The position numbers were made by a program, and so were the translations under genes. DNA of 64,000 nucleotides from Pyropia yezoensis (lineage: Eukaryota > Rhodophyta > Bangiophyceae > Bangiales > Bangiaceae): NCBI GenBank assembly GCA_009829735.1, contig CM020620.1, positions 20,372,020-20,436,019 of the forward strand, written 5' to 3'. Within the stretch, counting starts at the first letter, position 1. Each line of letters opens with the position of its first letter. The notes under the pieces are model-generated. The model saw only the letters and a list, made by a program, of their open reading frames with translations, had not been told where the DNA came from and ran no database searches. This document shows, piece after piece, positions 49,060 to 58,915 of this stretch.

Positions 49060-51483
49060 ATGGACGTGCCGCCCCCCGCGGCCGCGGACTTTGCGGGCGC
49101 GACGGCCCCCCCCATGCCCGCTCCTGTGGCCTCGCTCCGCCCGTCGTCGGCAACGACGGGGGGTGCTCGAGGAGGGGGTGGGGGTGGTGGGAGGGGTGCT
49201 GGCCGTGGGTCTCCACCAGGGCCGCCGCCAAGCATGGCGGGTCGCCTCCTCCGCGGCGTCGTCGACGGCCTCCGCGTCGCGACGATAACCTACCTTTTGA
49301 TCGCCGCGGGGGTGGTGGTGAACATGGTGCAGCTCGCCACCGCCGCCGCGGGGGGGTTCCTGTCGACGCAGCGCGGTCGGGATATCAATGTGTGGTGCGT
49401 TTTTATTGAGGCCTGAATGTCGGGGGGGGGGGGGGGTGTTTCGCGCAGAGGGCGGAGGGGTATTGCCATGGGGAGGATGAGAATGAGGGGGGAGGAGGCG
49501 AATGCATGGGTTGGGGGTGGCCACTGGGTGGCAGTGAGGGTGGGGCGATTCCTGTGCTGCTGCCGGTGGGCAAGGGGGGGGGTGGTGTGGTGTATGTGGA
49601 CCTGTGGGCGGGTGTATGCGGGCAGAGATGCAAGTGTGACGCCTGGGGGCGACGGCGGGGTGGCCGAGCGGCAGGGCGGCAGGGCGGCAAGTGGGGGGTC
49701 GAAGCTGGCACACTGGCCTGCGGTAGCAGCCGATGATTGTGGGGGTGGCGGGGGGAGGAAGGGCCGTCCTCGCCGCCCGCATGTGTGCGTCGACCCATGG
49801 GGCTCACACCCCCCCCCCACCGCGGGGGTGTAGGCTCGCCAGGACGGACATTCCACGCAGCGGCACTGAAACTGACCACCTCGTCCTTGTGTGGGCTATG
49901 CGGTCGCCACCGGCCATTCCCCCTTTACCAACCCCTTGTGTGCTTCGGTACGTCTTGCGCTTTTGCGGTGGGTTCCTCTTATGTTTCGCGGACAGGCTCA
50001 TGTCCATTTATATGTCGGCCGCGGCGTTCCTGTTGGAGGAGTGGTCCTCCTGCAAGGTGGTCACTCACGGAGAGCGGGTGCCACCCAACGTGCGGGCGCT
50101 GGTGATCATCAACCACGTTAGTGACATTGACGGCATTGCGGGGCTCGCCTGGTTTGCCCGAATGCCCCCACCATTCCCGGGGTGTGTCAAGGCCATTGTG
50201 AAGGAGAGGTATGTTTCCGCTGCGGGGCGACGTACCGTCCATCGTGTCTGCTGCTGTTCTCTTCATTCGCATTCCCTTTTTGTCGTGTGTGGTCGTGGTT
50301 CGTTGGGCAGCCACTTATTCCACCGCTCGCGTTGTCTATCCGGTCTCTTTGCCTTGGCCTTGGATTTTCTGCTGCCCAATGGATCCCCCATCGCTGCTCT
50401 CCGCCGTGGGTGCCCGGCAGCATCGGCCGGGTCCCAATATTTGGGTGGATGCTCCGCTGCGGGGAATACGTGTTCCTCCGCCGGGACTGGCGTACCGACG
50501 CCTCTCGCCTGTCCACCGAGCTGTACAACATTGCATCGACGGCCACCCCCTACTGGGTAGTCCTCTTCCCCGAGGGCTCCCGGCGGACGGGCCCCAAAGT
50601 GGCGGCGTCGCAGGCCTATTCACGCTCCCGGGGCCTGCCCGTCTTGTCCCACCTCCTCTTCCCTCGCTTCAAGGCGTTTGTCGCGGCCATCCAGGCGGCG
50701 CGGGCGCCCCCACCCCCGGCTATTGCTGCGGCGGCGGCCGCCGCCGCGGCCAGACAAGGCCGCAACGGCGTGTCAGGGGGGGGCATTAAGCCCGTGTTTG
50801 AGGCCGTCGTCGACGCGACGTTTGTGTTTGAGCCTCCCACCCCGCCCACCGTGTGGGAGTGCCTCAGCGGTCGCGCGGCGTCCACCATTCACATGCACGT
50901 GACGTACCACCCGATGGCTTCGCTGCCGGGCGGGGACGGCAGTGCCGCGGTTGCCGCCGCGGTGGCCGCCGCCGCCGACGGTGGCCACAGCGGCGGCCGG
51001 AGGGGCGGCTTGAATGGGGCCAGCACCCCGGCGGCAGCTGCCGAGCCCGCCCCAGGCGCCACGTGCGGCGCCAGCGTCGGCGCCGGCGCCGGCGGCGACG
51101 GCGCGTCCCCATTCACGGCGCTGGGCAGCGACGCGGCGCTCGAGGCGTGGCTCACCCACCGGTGGGTGGTCAAGGATGCACTGCTGGCCGAGTACGAGGC
51201 CGCCCCTGACATGGACGCCCTCCATCCCATCCCGCCGCTGCCGCGCGACGCTCCCCCGGGAGCGTACGCCACCTTCCCGCCGTCGCCGCCGCGGACGGCG
51301 GGCCTCCGCGCCATCTTTTCCGCCGTTACCATTGGGGGGATGGGCGCCCTCCGCGCGGCCGCCGCACGACCGGCGCTGCTGCGTGCGCTCCTAGGCGGCG
51401 CCGCTGTCGCCGCGGCGGTGCTCGTCGCATCGTTTGCGCTCATCCTCAAGAAGGCGCCGGTGAAAAAGGTCAAGGCCCCGTAA
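49060..51483 (+). CDS. PlsC-type lysophospholipid acyltransferase (AGPAT/LCLAT-like)
   Basis: Three exons: 49060-49394, 49996-50208 and 50421-51483, with introns of 601 and 212 bases (gtgcgt...gcggacag and gtatgt...cccggcag). The phases fit and the product is 536 residues. The start at 49060 (gccATGg) is chosen for context. The N-terminal hydrophobic segment ATITYLLIAAGVVVNMVQLA comes before motif I NHVSDID (His-x4-Asp acyl-transfer site). Then come LKRRDW-type motif II (YVFLRRDW) and motif III VLFPEGSRRTGPK, followed by SRSRGLPVLSHLLFPRFKAF, as in AGPAT3/4/5 and lysocardiolipin acyltransferases. The C-terminus ends in a hydrophobic helix (AAVAAAVLVASFALIL) and a lysine-rich tail, suggesting an ER tail anchor. 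Role: acylation of lysophospholipids in membrane lipid synthesis. An Ala/Gly-rich insertion separates motif III from the tail. Confidence 0.85.
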
Positions 51484-52726
51484 AGGGGGAGGGGGGGGGG
51501 GAGTGGTGGGGGGACGGCAGTGCGATCGTTGCTCTTGGGTTGCTCGCTTTGACTTTCTTTTTTTGTCGGCGCCCTCCCGACGCTCAGGATTTCCCCTCCT
51601 CTCTACGCACTATGCTTCCCGTCCTTCAAGAAGCTGGGGTTCCCGTCCCTCCGAGCAGCTCCGGGCTCGCCGTCAAGACGGCAAAGTAGAGAGCCACCCT
51701 CGCCTGCTAATCTGGTGGAGGAGTGCCGGGTGCTTGACAGACGGTGTAAGGGCGTGCCACCGACCGTAACAGATCGCAACCATAACGCGCCACGAACGAG
51801 CGGGAGCACGCGCGGCGTCGGGGAGTCCGCGCTCCACCCATCATGTCCTCCTGTCTCCGTATCCCCTGTCCGTCTCGGTAGAGCGCTAGACGACGTCTCA
51901 AGCATTAGCACCATATCCGCGGATATATAGGTGCGCCCCCCTGGAGTGGAGGCGGTCGCCTCGGCGCCTGGCCCAGTCGGGAGGATGGCCCCCTGGGCCA
52001 ACGCTGGCGGCTCGCCCGCAACCGCGGCGCGTGTGTGCGGGAAAAGATGAACGCGTCCGGTGCCGGCTCCAACCCCCAAGGCCTGCTCCGTCAAACCCAA
52101 CTCCTGACCTTTCCTCTCGACCCATGTGCCAGCCGCCCGGCGCGGTCCAACTGCTGCCTCCCCCCTCCGCGGGTTCTTCATCGTTCCCTCCCCCGCTCTC
52201 TGTCCAATTGCATGATTCACAGCAGTGACGGTAGAGAGTAGAGAGGTGCGGCTGCAGAGGCTCCGCCCTGTCGCTAGCGTGTTCGAAACGAGCCCGTCAG
52301 CCGCTGGCGGGCCTGCCACCGCCGCCGGCATCGATTCCAACCCCTTCCCCCGCCGCCAACCACCACTGACCGCCGACGCAGCAGCTGCAGACCGCCGATG
52401 CAGCTGCCGCGAGCATTCGCTCTGATCTCTGACGGGGTGCCCCCTGTCCTCCACCGGCGTCGCTTGCACATGGCCCTACTGTGACATAAACGCAAGATGC
52501 CTGTCCGCCACCCCTCATCGAGCGTGCCCCTTGGCACGGACGGGCTGGATGGGCGTGCCCCCTCACCAAGGGACAGCCTGAAGAGGACGGGCAGGGAGTA
52601 GCCCACCGTCCAAGAACAGATGTCTCGTATAAAAGAACACCAACAAGAGAAAACTCTTACCGTTTCACGTACCTACAGTGACAAAACCAAGCATCGTCAC
52701 GTGTGGTGGTCCCTGCCCGGGGTATC

Positions 52727-52998
52727 ACACCCGCCGTGCCCTCCCACTCGCATCCCTTCCGGTGGTACCACACCCGCCGTGCTCTCCCACTCGCATCCCC
52801 TCGTGGTCGTCTATCCCGGGCGCACGAGCTCGCCCCCGCTTCCCGGCGTCAGTCGGGCCGCCAAGGTTGCACGATCAGTCGCGCCTTGGCCACCCAAGGC
52901 CTGTCGTCCACGCGCGGGGACAGTTGCCGCCAGCCAGCTTCAGCTGGGTCCAGCCAGCGTCAGCGGGGTCCAGCCAGCGTCAGCGGGGTCCAGCCAGC
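52727..52998. repeat. Two sets of short direct repeats
   Basis: 'acacccgccgtgc(c/t)ctcccactcgcatccc' occurs at about 52729 and 52768, with a shorter third half at 52780-52800. Downstream, a 19-base unit 'gtcagcggggtccagccagc' is repeated three times at 52942-52998. Both are near-perfect tandem arrays without a coding role that I can see. Confidence 0.75.
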
Positions 52999-53375
52999 GC
53001 ACGGGCAACTCCAGTCAGCCGCCAGTCCCCCAACACCTTGCAACAACGCTGCCGCGCCGTGGGCCGGCCTCGGGCTGGGACTCGCACGATCCGTGGGGAC
53101 AGCCACAGCCAATACAAGTACGACATGAAAGGTGAGTCAGTTGTGAAAGTGCATGAGTGGTACATGACCGCCGGCAGCCGCGGGCAGTCCCCAGTCGCCA
53201 GCAAGAATGCGACGGGTCAGCTTGGCTGCCCACTGTCCGCCGTGGCCCGCAGAGCGGACCGCACCCGCCTCTCCTCCACCTTTCCCCCCCCCATCTCAAG
53301 CTTCTCCGTTTGCCCGTTGCCCCACCCTCCCTCCCGCCCCGTTGCCGTCTTTCACGCCCTTCTTTCGCCCCGGGA

Positions 53376-53411
53376 GCATCGGCCCGCCGATGCCCCTCGG
53401 CGGGCCGATGC
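53376..53411. repeat. Perfect 15-base inverted repeat (hairpin)
   Basis: The left arm starts gcatcggcccgccga, the loop is tgcccc, and the right arm is the exact reverse complement. It would form a very stable hairpin in DNA or RNA. It lies in non-coding DNA 500 bases before the glycosyltransferase gene. Confidence 0.85.
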
Positions 53412-53923
53412 CCCCCCACCAGCACACGCACCACCAACCAGTGTCAGTGACAGTCGGGCCTCACATGGTCGATTTCGCTTGATCCTGAGGCGCAACGAGT
53501 GAGATACGACACATACCTATAGATAGGTACAGTGTATTGCATCGCCCCAGCGAAGAAAATCCAGCGAGCTGCCGTTGGTGTCCGTAAACAGCTCGCGCGT
53601 GCATGCCCTCCAGTGTAGCCACGTATTGCATGCACGTGTGTTCCGGCCATCGCGTCGTGCGCGGCCGCGTCGGGAAACAAGGCGCTCGCAGACACTGGGG
53701 CGAAGCGCTCCCCGCGCAGCCACGGGGGCCTTTGTGAGCTCCTGTAGTCCAGTGGGGCTCTCACCACAGCTCTGGGGGGCCAGGCGTGTTAAATCTCGTT
53801 CAGACACCCTCACGAGACCCTCATGCACGTTTTTCTTTTACTTCAGTGGAGTCGGCGCAGGACCAGCTGCGCCGGCCGAGCTCCTTTGGCGTCCCCCTCA
53901 GACACGGGCGACACCACCCCAAC

Positions 53924-56122
53924 ATGGCCATGATGGCGTGTGACGATCGGCGAGACCCGCCTCTTTGCGCCAGCGCGGTGGCGCCCACCGAACTGCAACC
54001 GTCACCGTCCCCGGCGTTCACGCCGCGGGTCTCCCGTGTGGCAACCATCGCTGTCGTTGCCGTTGTGCTCTGTGTCTGTGGCGTGGTTTTTGGCGGGCGG
54101 GTGGCCTCGAGCATTCGTGACGTGCCCGGCCTGGCGGCGGCAGCAGCACCAGGGAGTCTGGCTGCCAGCGACGACGGCGTGGCTGCCCCCGTGCCGCTAG
54201 GGGTGACAACAGCAGACGCAGATAGGGGCAGCAGCAGCGGTAGTGCTCGTGGAGACGAAGGTGGCGGTGCCGTCGGCGTGCCGCCGCCCCTTGGCGGTCA
54301 CGATGCCAATGGACAGGCAGGCCACGTGCGGCGCCCGCCACCGCTGCGCCATGTGTACCGACTGCCGCTGGACGCGGCTCCCCCCCCCGACGAGCCGTTT
54401 GATGTGCCCCGCGCCATCGCCGTCACCGCCCTGCCGGTAGACGCCCGGCGGCTGCGGGCGCTCACCAGCACCCGCCCCGCCGGCTCGGCCACGGTCGCTA
54501 AGGCCGCGACGGCCGCGCCGCTTCCCCCCGCAGCCGCTGGTATCGCCCTGGGTGTCACCGTGCAGGGCGCAGTGCGGTCATGGGTGGCCGTGCAGCTGAA
54601 TGTGACGCACCTGGTGGTGGGCACCACCGCCGTCCCCGTCGTGCGCTACTACCGCAGCCTGTACGTGGGGGTGCTGTCGGCCGATGCCGCCGCCGCGGTG
54701 CCGGCCGCCGCGCGCGTGAGCGTGGCGGTAGACGCCGACGGTCCGTGGCGGGTCGGGCCGTCGTCTGCGGCGCAGCGGCGTGCTTTTTGGCGAGGCGTCC
54801 GGCGGGAGCGGCTGCAGTCGCAAGGTGGCCGCGTGCTGGATGCGCTCGTGGTCAACTCGACCCTGATGTGGGGGGACGTACACCTGGACGGGGAGTGGCT
54901 GGCGGCCGGCACGCCATCCCCACTGTCTGCTGTCGCTGCCGCCTCCCCGCTCAACTTCAGCACCCCCTCTGCGTCTCCGCCAGCCGCAGACCACGCTTTA
55001 CCCCAGGTCCCTTCGGCCAGTGGTGTGTACGCCACCTGTGCCATGACCCAGTCCATCTACTCTGCTGGAGAGGTGCTCCACTGGCTCGATTACCATCGGC
55101 GACTGGGTGTGGACCACCTGTACCTCTATGCCAACAGCCCGAACTCGACGGCGGCACTCGCGGCCGACTTAGCGCACCGGCCCGACGTGGAGGTGCTGCC
55201 ATGGCCGTGGCGGCGGTCGCAGTTTGCAGCCAGTGGCCACTTTCTCGCTGCCGCCCGCTCGCGGTGCGGGTGGGTGGCCTTGATCGATCTGGACGAGTGG
55301 CTGCTGGTGCGGGAAGACCTGTTGCCCCCCGCCGATGCCGCGCCGTCGTGGGAGGAGGCGGGCCGTCGCCGCCCGCCGTCGCCGCCATGGCAGCCGCCAC
55401 CGCCGGCACCCCCCCCACCCCTTGCGTCACTGCTGCCGCTACCCCGCGCGATGGCGCACCTGCGCGCCACCACTGGCGCGGATCAGCTGGTGGTGCGGTC
55501 CCTGCGGATGGGCTCCTCTAGCCGCCTCGCGGCGGTGCCGCACGCCTACCCAGAAATTTTCGTCCACCGCATCGCTCAGTACTCGCCGCCCAAGCCGGTC
55601 GTGCGGTCTGCCGCTGCCGTACCTGCCACCATGGTGCACTATGTGCGGCTGATGCCGGGCGCGCGGAGCGTGGACGTGCCCGGCGCCATCCTACGGCCGG
55701 CCGACGCTGCGCGCGGTGGCGTCCCTAGCAAGTCTGATGCTGCCGCCGCGGCGGCGGCCGCCGCCGCGGGAGCCCCCCCCCCCGCGTCCGCCGTGATGAT
55801 TGTCGTGCATTACAGCCGCCGGTCGTGGGAGGAACAGTGGGCCAAGGGCCTTCACCCCCGCAGCAGCACTGAGGTGCGGGACAACCGGCCACCCGTGGCG
55901 GGCGCCCCGGAGGCCACCGACCCGGCGGCGCCGGCGTTGGCGGTCGCTCGGGACGCGCACCTGTCCATGGAGGGCCAGCGGCCGTACGGGGAGATGGCAG
56001 CCGCGTGGGTCGCCGTCATGCGGCGCCCGCTGCCGGCGCCGAGAGTGGTGGCGCGGCCAGATGGCAGAGGGGGGGGAGTCGCCGAGTGGCTCGACGCCCC
56101 AAGCACAGCGACGCGGCGCTAG
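53924..56122 (+). CDS. GT92-family glycosyltransferase, type II membrane protein
   Basis: A 732-residue protein from the ATG at 53924 (MAMMACDDRRD...); the frame opens earlier, and a likely splice acceptor at 53846 makes an upstream exon possible. One hydrophobic anchor, VATIAVVAVVLCVCGVVFGG (about residues 38-57), gives a Golgi type II topology. The catalytic region holds YATCAMTQSIYSAGEVLHWLDYHRRLGVDHLYLYANSP (~366-403), VEVLPWPW with a Gln further on, and CGWVALIDLDEWLLV (~445-459) with the DxD motif (DLD). These are followed by RSLRMGSS and a C-terminal MVHYVRL. This order is that of the GT92/DUF23 fold of beta-1,4-galactosyltransferase-like enzymes. Likely acts in the Golgi on cell-wall or protein glycans, using a nucleotide sugar and a divalent metal. 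Pro- and Ala-rich loops are inserted at ~465-500 and ~605-625. Confidence 0.85.
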   Translation: MAMMACDDRRDPPLCASAVAPTELQPSPSPAFTPRVSRVATIAVVAVVLCVCGVVFGGRVASSIRDVPGLAAAAAPGSLAASDDGVAAPVPLGVTTADADRGSSSGSARGDEGGGAVGVPPPLGGHDANGQAGHVRRPPPLRHVYRLPLDAAPPPDEPFDVPRAIAVTALPVDARRLRALTSTRPAGSATVAKAATAAPLPPAAAGIALGVTVQGAVRSWVAVQLNVTHLVVGTTAVPVVRYYRSLYVGVLSADAAAAVPAAARVSVAVDADGPWRVGPSSAAQRRAFWRGVRRERLQSQGGRVLDALVVNSTLMWGDVHLDGEWLAAGTPSPLSAVAAASPLNFSTPSASPPAADHALPQVPSASGVYATCAMTQSIYSAGEVLHWLDYHRRLGVDHLYLYANSPNSTAALAADLAHRPDVEVLPWPWRRSQFAASGHFLAAARSRCGWVALIDLDEWLLVREDLLPPADAAPSWEEAGRRRPPSPPWQPPPPAPPPPLASLLPLPRAMAHLRATTGADQLVVRSLRMGSSSRLAAVPHAYPEIFVHRIAQYSPPKPVVRSAAAVPATMVHYVRLMPGARSVDVPGAILRPADAARGGVPSKSDAAAAAAAAAAGAPPPASAVMIVVHYSRRSWEEQWAKGLHPRSSTEVRDNRPPVAGAPEATDPAAPALAVARDAHLSMEGQRPYGEMAAAWVAVMRRPLPAPRVVARPDGRGGGVAEWLDAPSTATRR

Positions 56123-58915
56123 TACGCACCCCTCTCAGCGCGCCTTGATGCATGGTCCTGTGAGCAGCGGCGGCGGCGGCGGCAGCGATTGGGGTAGGCC
56201 CATCAGCGTGGCAGCGGCGGCGCCGCCTCGCTTCAGAGCGTCGTCCTGGGCGCTAGGCCTGCAGCTGGCACAGCGGGACACCGTGCCGTGGGTGGCTCAG
56301 GAGTTGACCGGCCTCCCCTCAGGCTGTGCCGGCGGCAATGCGTTGGCCTTCGATGGTCGCCGCCGACGAGGGGTCCGGCGTCGGCCACTACCTGGTCGGC
56401 GTCAGCAGAGGGCCGCAACATTGGCCCTCTGTGCGAGCCCCCGTCGTGCCTCTACCCCGAGGCCGAGGGGGCGGTCGTGGCGGCGGTGAGTCTGGAGGCG
56501 CTTGAGAGAAAGATCACTGTACTTCCGTGCCTCCAAGACGCGGGTCAGCCAGTAGATACACATTTAACACAGGCAGAGCGGTTGGGTAGCTGGCGCGCCC
56601 CTCGGGCAACGCCTAGAGCACGGCCGAACGCGGGCTCGGGAAGATGCCCGCGCCCCATAGAGAGAGGAAGAACATACAGCGTGCTCCGCTCTGAGGCAGG
56701 CAAAGATAAAGAGACAATAAAACAGTCCAGTGAGAGAGGCGGTCGTCCTCCCCGGGGGTGACAAGCCGGGTAGAAGGGAGGGGCGCGAGGGCATACGAAC
56801 GTGCCGGCCGCGTGTCGCCAGTGGGTTCCCCTCGCGCCGCCTAGCTTATCTTCGCCACGGCGGGGAACGCCTCCCACAGAGCGAGAAGGCGGGTAAGCCG
56901 ACGGCTTCAAAAAAGCCGGCTTCAATAAAGCCGGAGTTGGACAAGAAGGGATAACGGCCACCATCACAGTAGAAGCAATGAATCGCTTACAAGCCAACGT
57001 GCAAGGTTCAGTAAGAAATCATGCAGGATGCAAGAATTCGGGGTGCCCTCTTGAAGTCGCACTGGCCAGTGGAACGGAAGCGGAAGCGGTGCGACAACGA
57101 GATGAAGTGGGACAGCAACAGGGCGGAACGGCTGGCGGTTGTGGACGAGGAGGTGGGACGGGGGGAGCGCCAGCGCATCGGCCCACAACAGGTTCATCGC
57201 GGACGGGGGCGCGCCCGCGCCGCTGCTCGTCCTACGTGCCTTCCGCTATATCCTACTGAGCGTGGGAAGTGTCACCTGACGACCGCTCGCCTCGTGGTGG
57301 GCGGGGAATCCCCCATGGTCTAGTAGCGCGGACCTCCGTAACCTTCCCCTGTGACTTTGCCTCGTACACTCGTCTCGTCAAACGTGACCCCCTTTTACGG
57401 AGACATACATCGTAGATTGTAAACCAAGTTGGCCGCAGCTACTCCTCTGCCACAAACAGGTGCCATGATGTATGTGCATGACAGGAAGCGATGCAGACGC
57501 ACGCATCGTAACAGATATGAGAGCCTGTCTAAATGCAACAGCCCTCGCCCACGCATGTGATGTCACTGGGTAGAACAAAGCGAAACGAACAACGCGACCC
57601 GGGGACACTGACCGACGTGAAACAAGGGGTTCGGACTATACCCATCAACTATGAGCGCAGCGCCAAGAGATATGCAAACAATGGATCGACCGTTAGCACA
57701 TCACATGCTCCACTACCCACAGCATCCAAGCAACCCCAACAATAGGGTCGGCACAGAAGCGGGGCCACACACACATGCTAGCTCACAACCAGCCCTCAGC
57801 TCTCATATGAAAACGTCATGGACGCCCAACAGGCGCTCTCGCCCCCCAACCACCCCATCCCCGTCAGTCCCACGCCCGGCAGCCCCACCGCACAAAACGG
57901 CGCGCGAGGCGCGCGTAGGCATTGCGCCACACAGCGTGCCCGGGTGCAGGGATTGACCGCCGGGCGGCGAGACGAGCGCCAGGAGCGGGGGGAAGGAGAA
58001 CAGGCAGAGACCCCAGCATCTCACGTCAAAAAGGTTACATCACAGGGCCAGTTGACAAGCACGACGCGGTGCCCCATCGACACCTGGTGCAGGTAAGACG
58101 GGCATCGGGGGCCCACGTACCGTTCGTCAGAGCCACGTGCGGGGTCAACACCAAGGTGGGAGGGGAAAGGGGGCTGGCGGAGACGGAGCCGCCTATCCCG
58201 GCTTGGTGGTCCGCCAACGCCCATGCTGTGCAGACACGCTCGGTGTGCGTTCGTCCACGACCGCGGGGTCGCGCCTGATAAAGACAGGACGACGCGGGGG
58301 CTGCACGACCGCCCCGCGCGAGGCAGTTGGGGTGTCGGTCAGGACACCCCCCGGTATTGTGTACTGTGGTAAACATACAGGACGTGATTTGTTGCGCTGG
58401 GAGTCAGTCCTCCTCGAGACGATGAATTTGCATATCGATAGAGCTCTGTACCAAGTACTTACTAGATGTCGAGTTGCGCGTCATCATTCCAATTAAAGTA
58501 GCCCCTATCGCTCACGTTCGGAGGGTGCTGCTCCCTCTTGGCGACAGCGAAGCAAGGCCCCACTCTCACGATTGCTGTCAGTGCCACGTCGCCCCACCGC
58601 TATCGCGAGGAGCGCACATGACCGGGAGCGCACAGAAGCAGCATCACTCCCATCGCTCATCGTGGCCAAGCGACCGTGACCATGCCATAGTAGACCTGGC
58701 CTATGTGACTTCAAGCACTTTCCCGCCCCCTCCCCTCCCGACCTTCCCTTCCCCGTCCCCCAGTCTTCCCTTTCCCCCGCCCCCTTCTTCCCTTCCTCCC
58801 CCGCCCGTCTTCCCTTCCTCCCTCCCCGGTCTTTCCTTCATCGGTTGCGTATGTTCCTGTCGCCCGACATCCAGGCTCCCTGCTGTGTGGGTGCTGGCTT
58901 ACCGGTTGCGCTGCT
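56123..58915. other. Intergenic stretch, no gene supported
   Basis: The composition falls to moderate GC over 56400-58450. A small repeat, 'aaaagccggcttcaa', lies at 56905-56935. Short frames on both strands show no domains. A pyrimidine-rich block at 58720-58860 precedes the aspartyl-protease-like gene and may be part of its promoter or leader. Confidence 0.45.

Larger units (their letters stand above)
51484..53923. other. Intergenic stretch with repeats
   Basis: No gene supported; the 288-codon minus-strand frame at 51603-52469 shows no domain. The repeats at 52727-52998 and the hairpin at 53376-53411 are listed separately. A pyrimidine tract ending 'cttttacttcag' at 53833-53846 looks like an intron acceptor for the glycosyltransferase gene, so an upstream exon may exist in this stretch. 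Confidence 0.4.

Noticed and set aside
51603-52469. A 288-codon minus-strand open frame
   Set aside because: The composition is not extreme, but no domain, signal peptide or helical pattern could be seen and no flanking exon fits.
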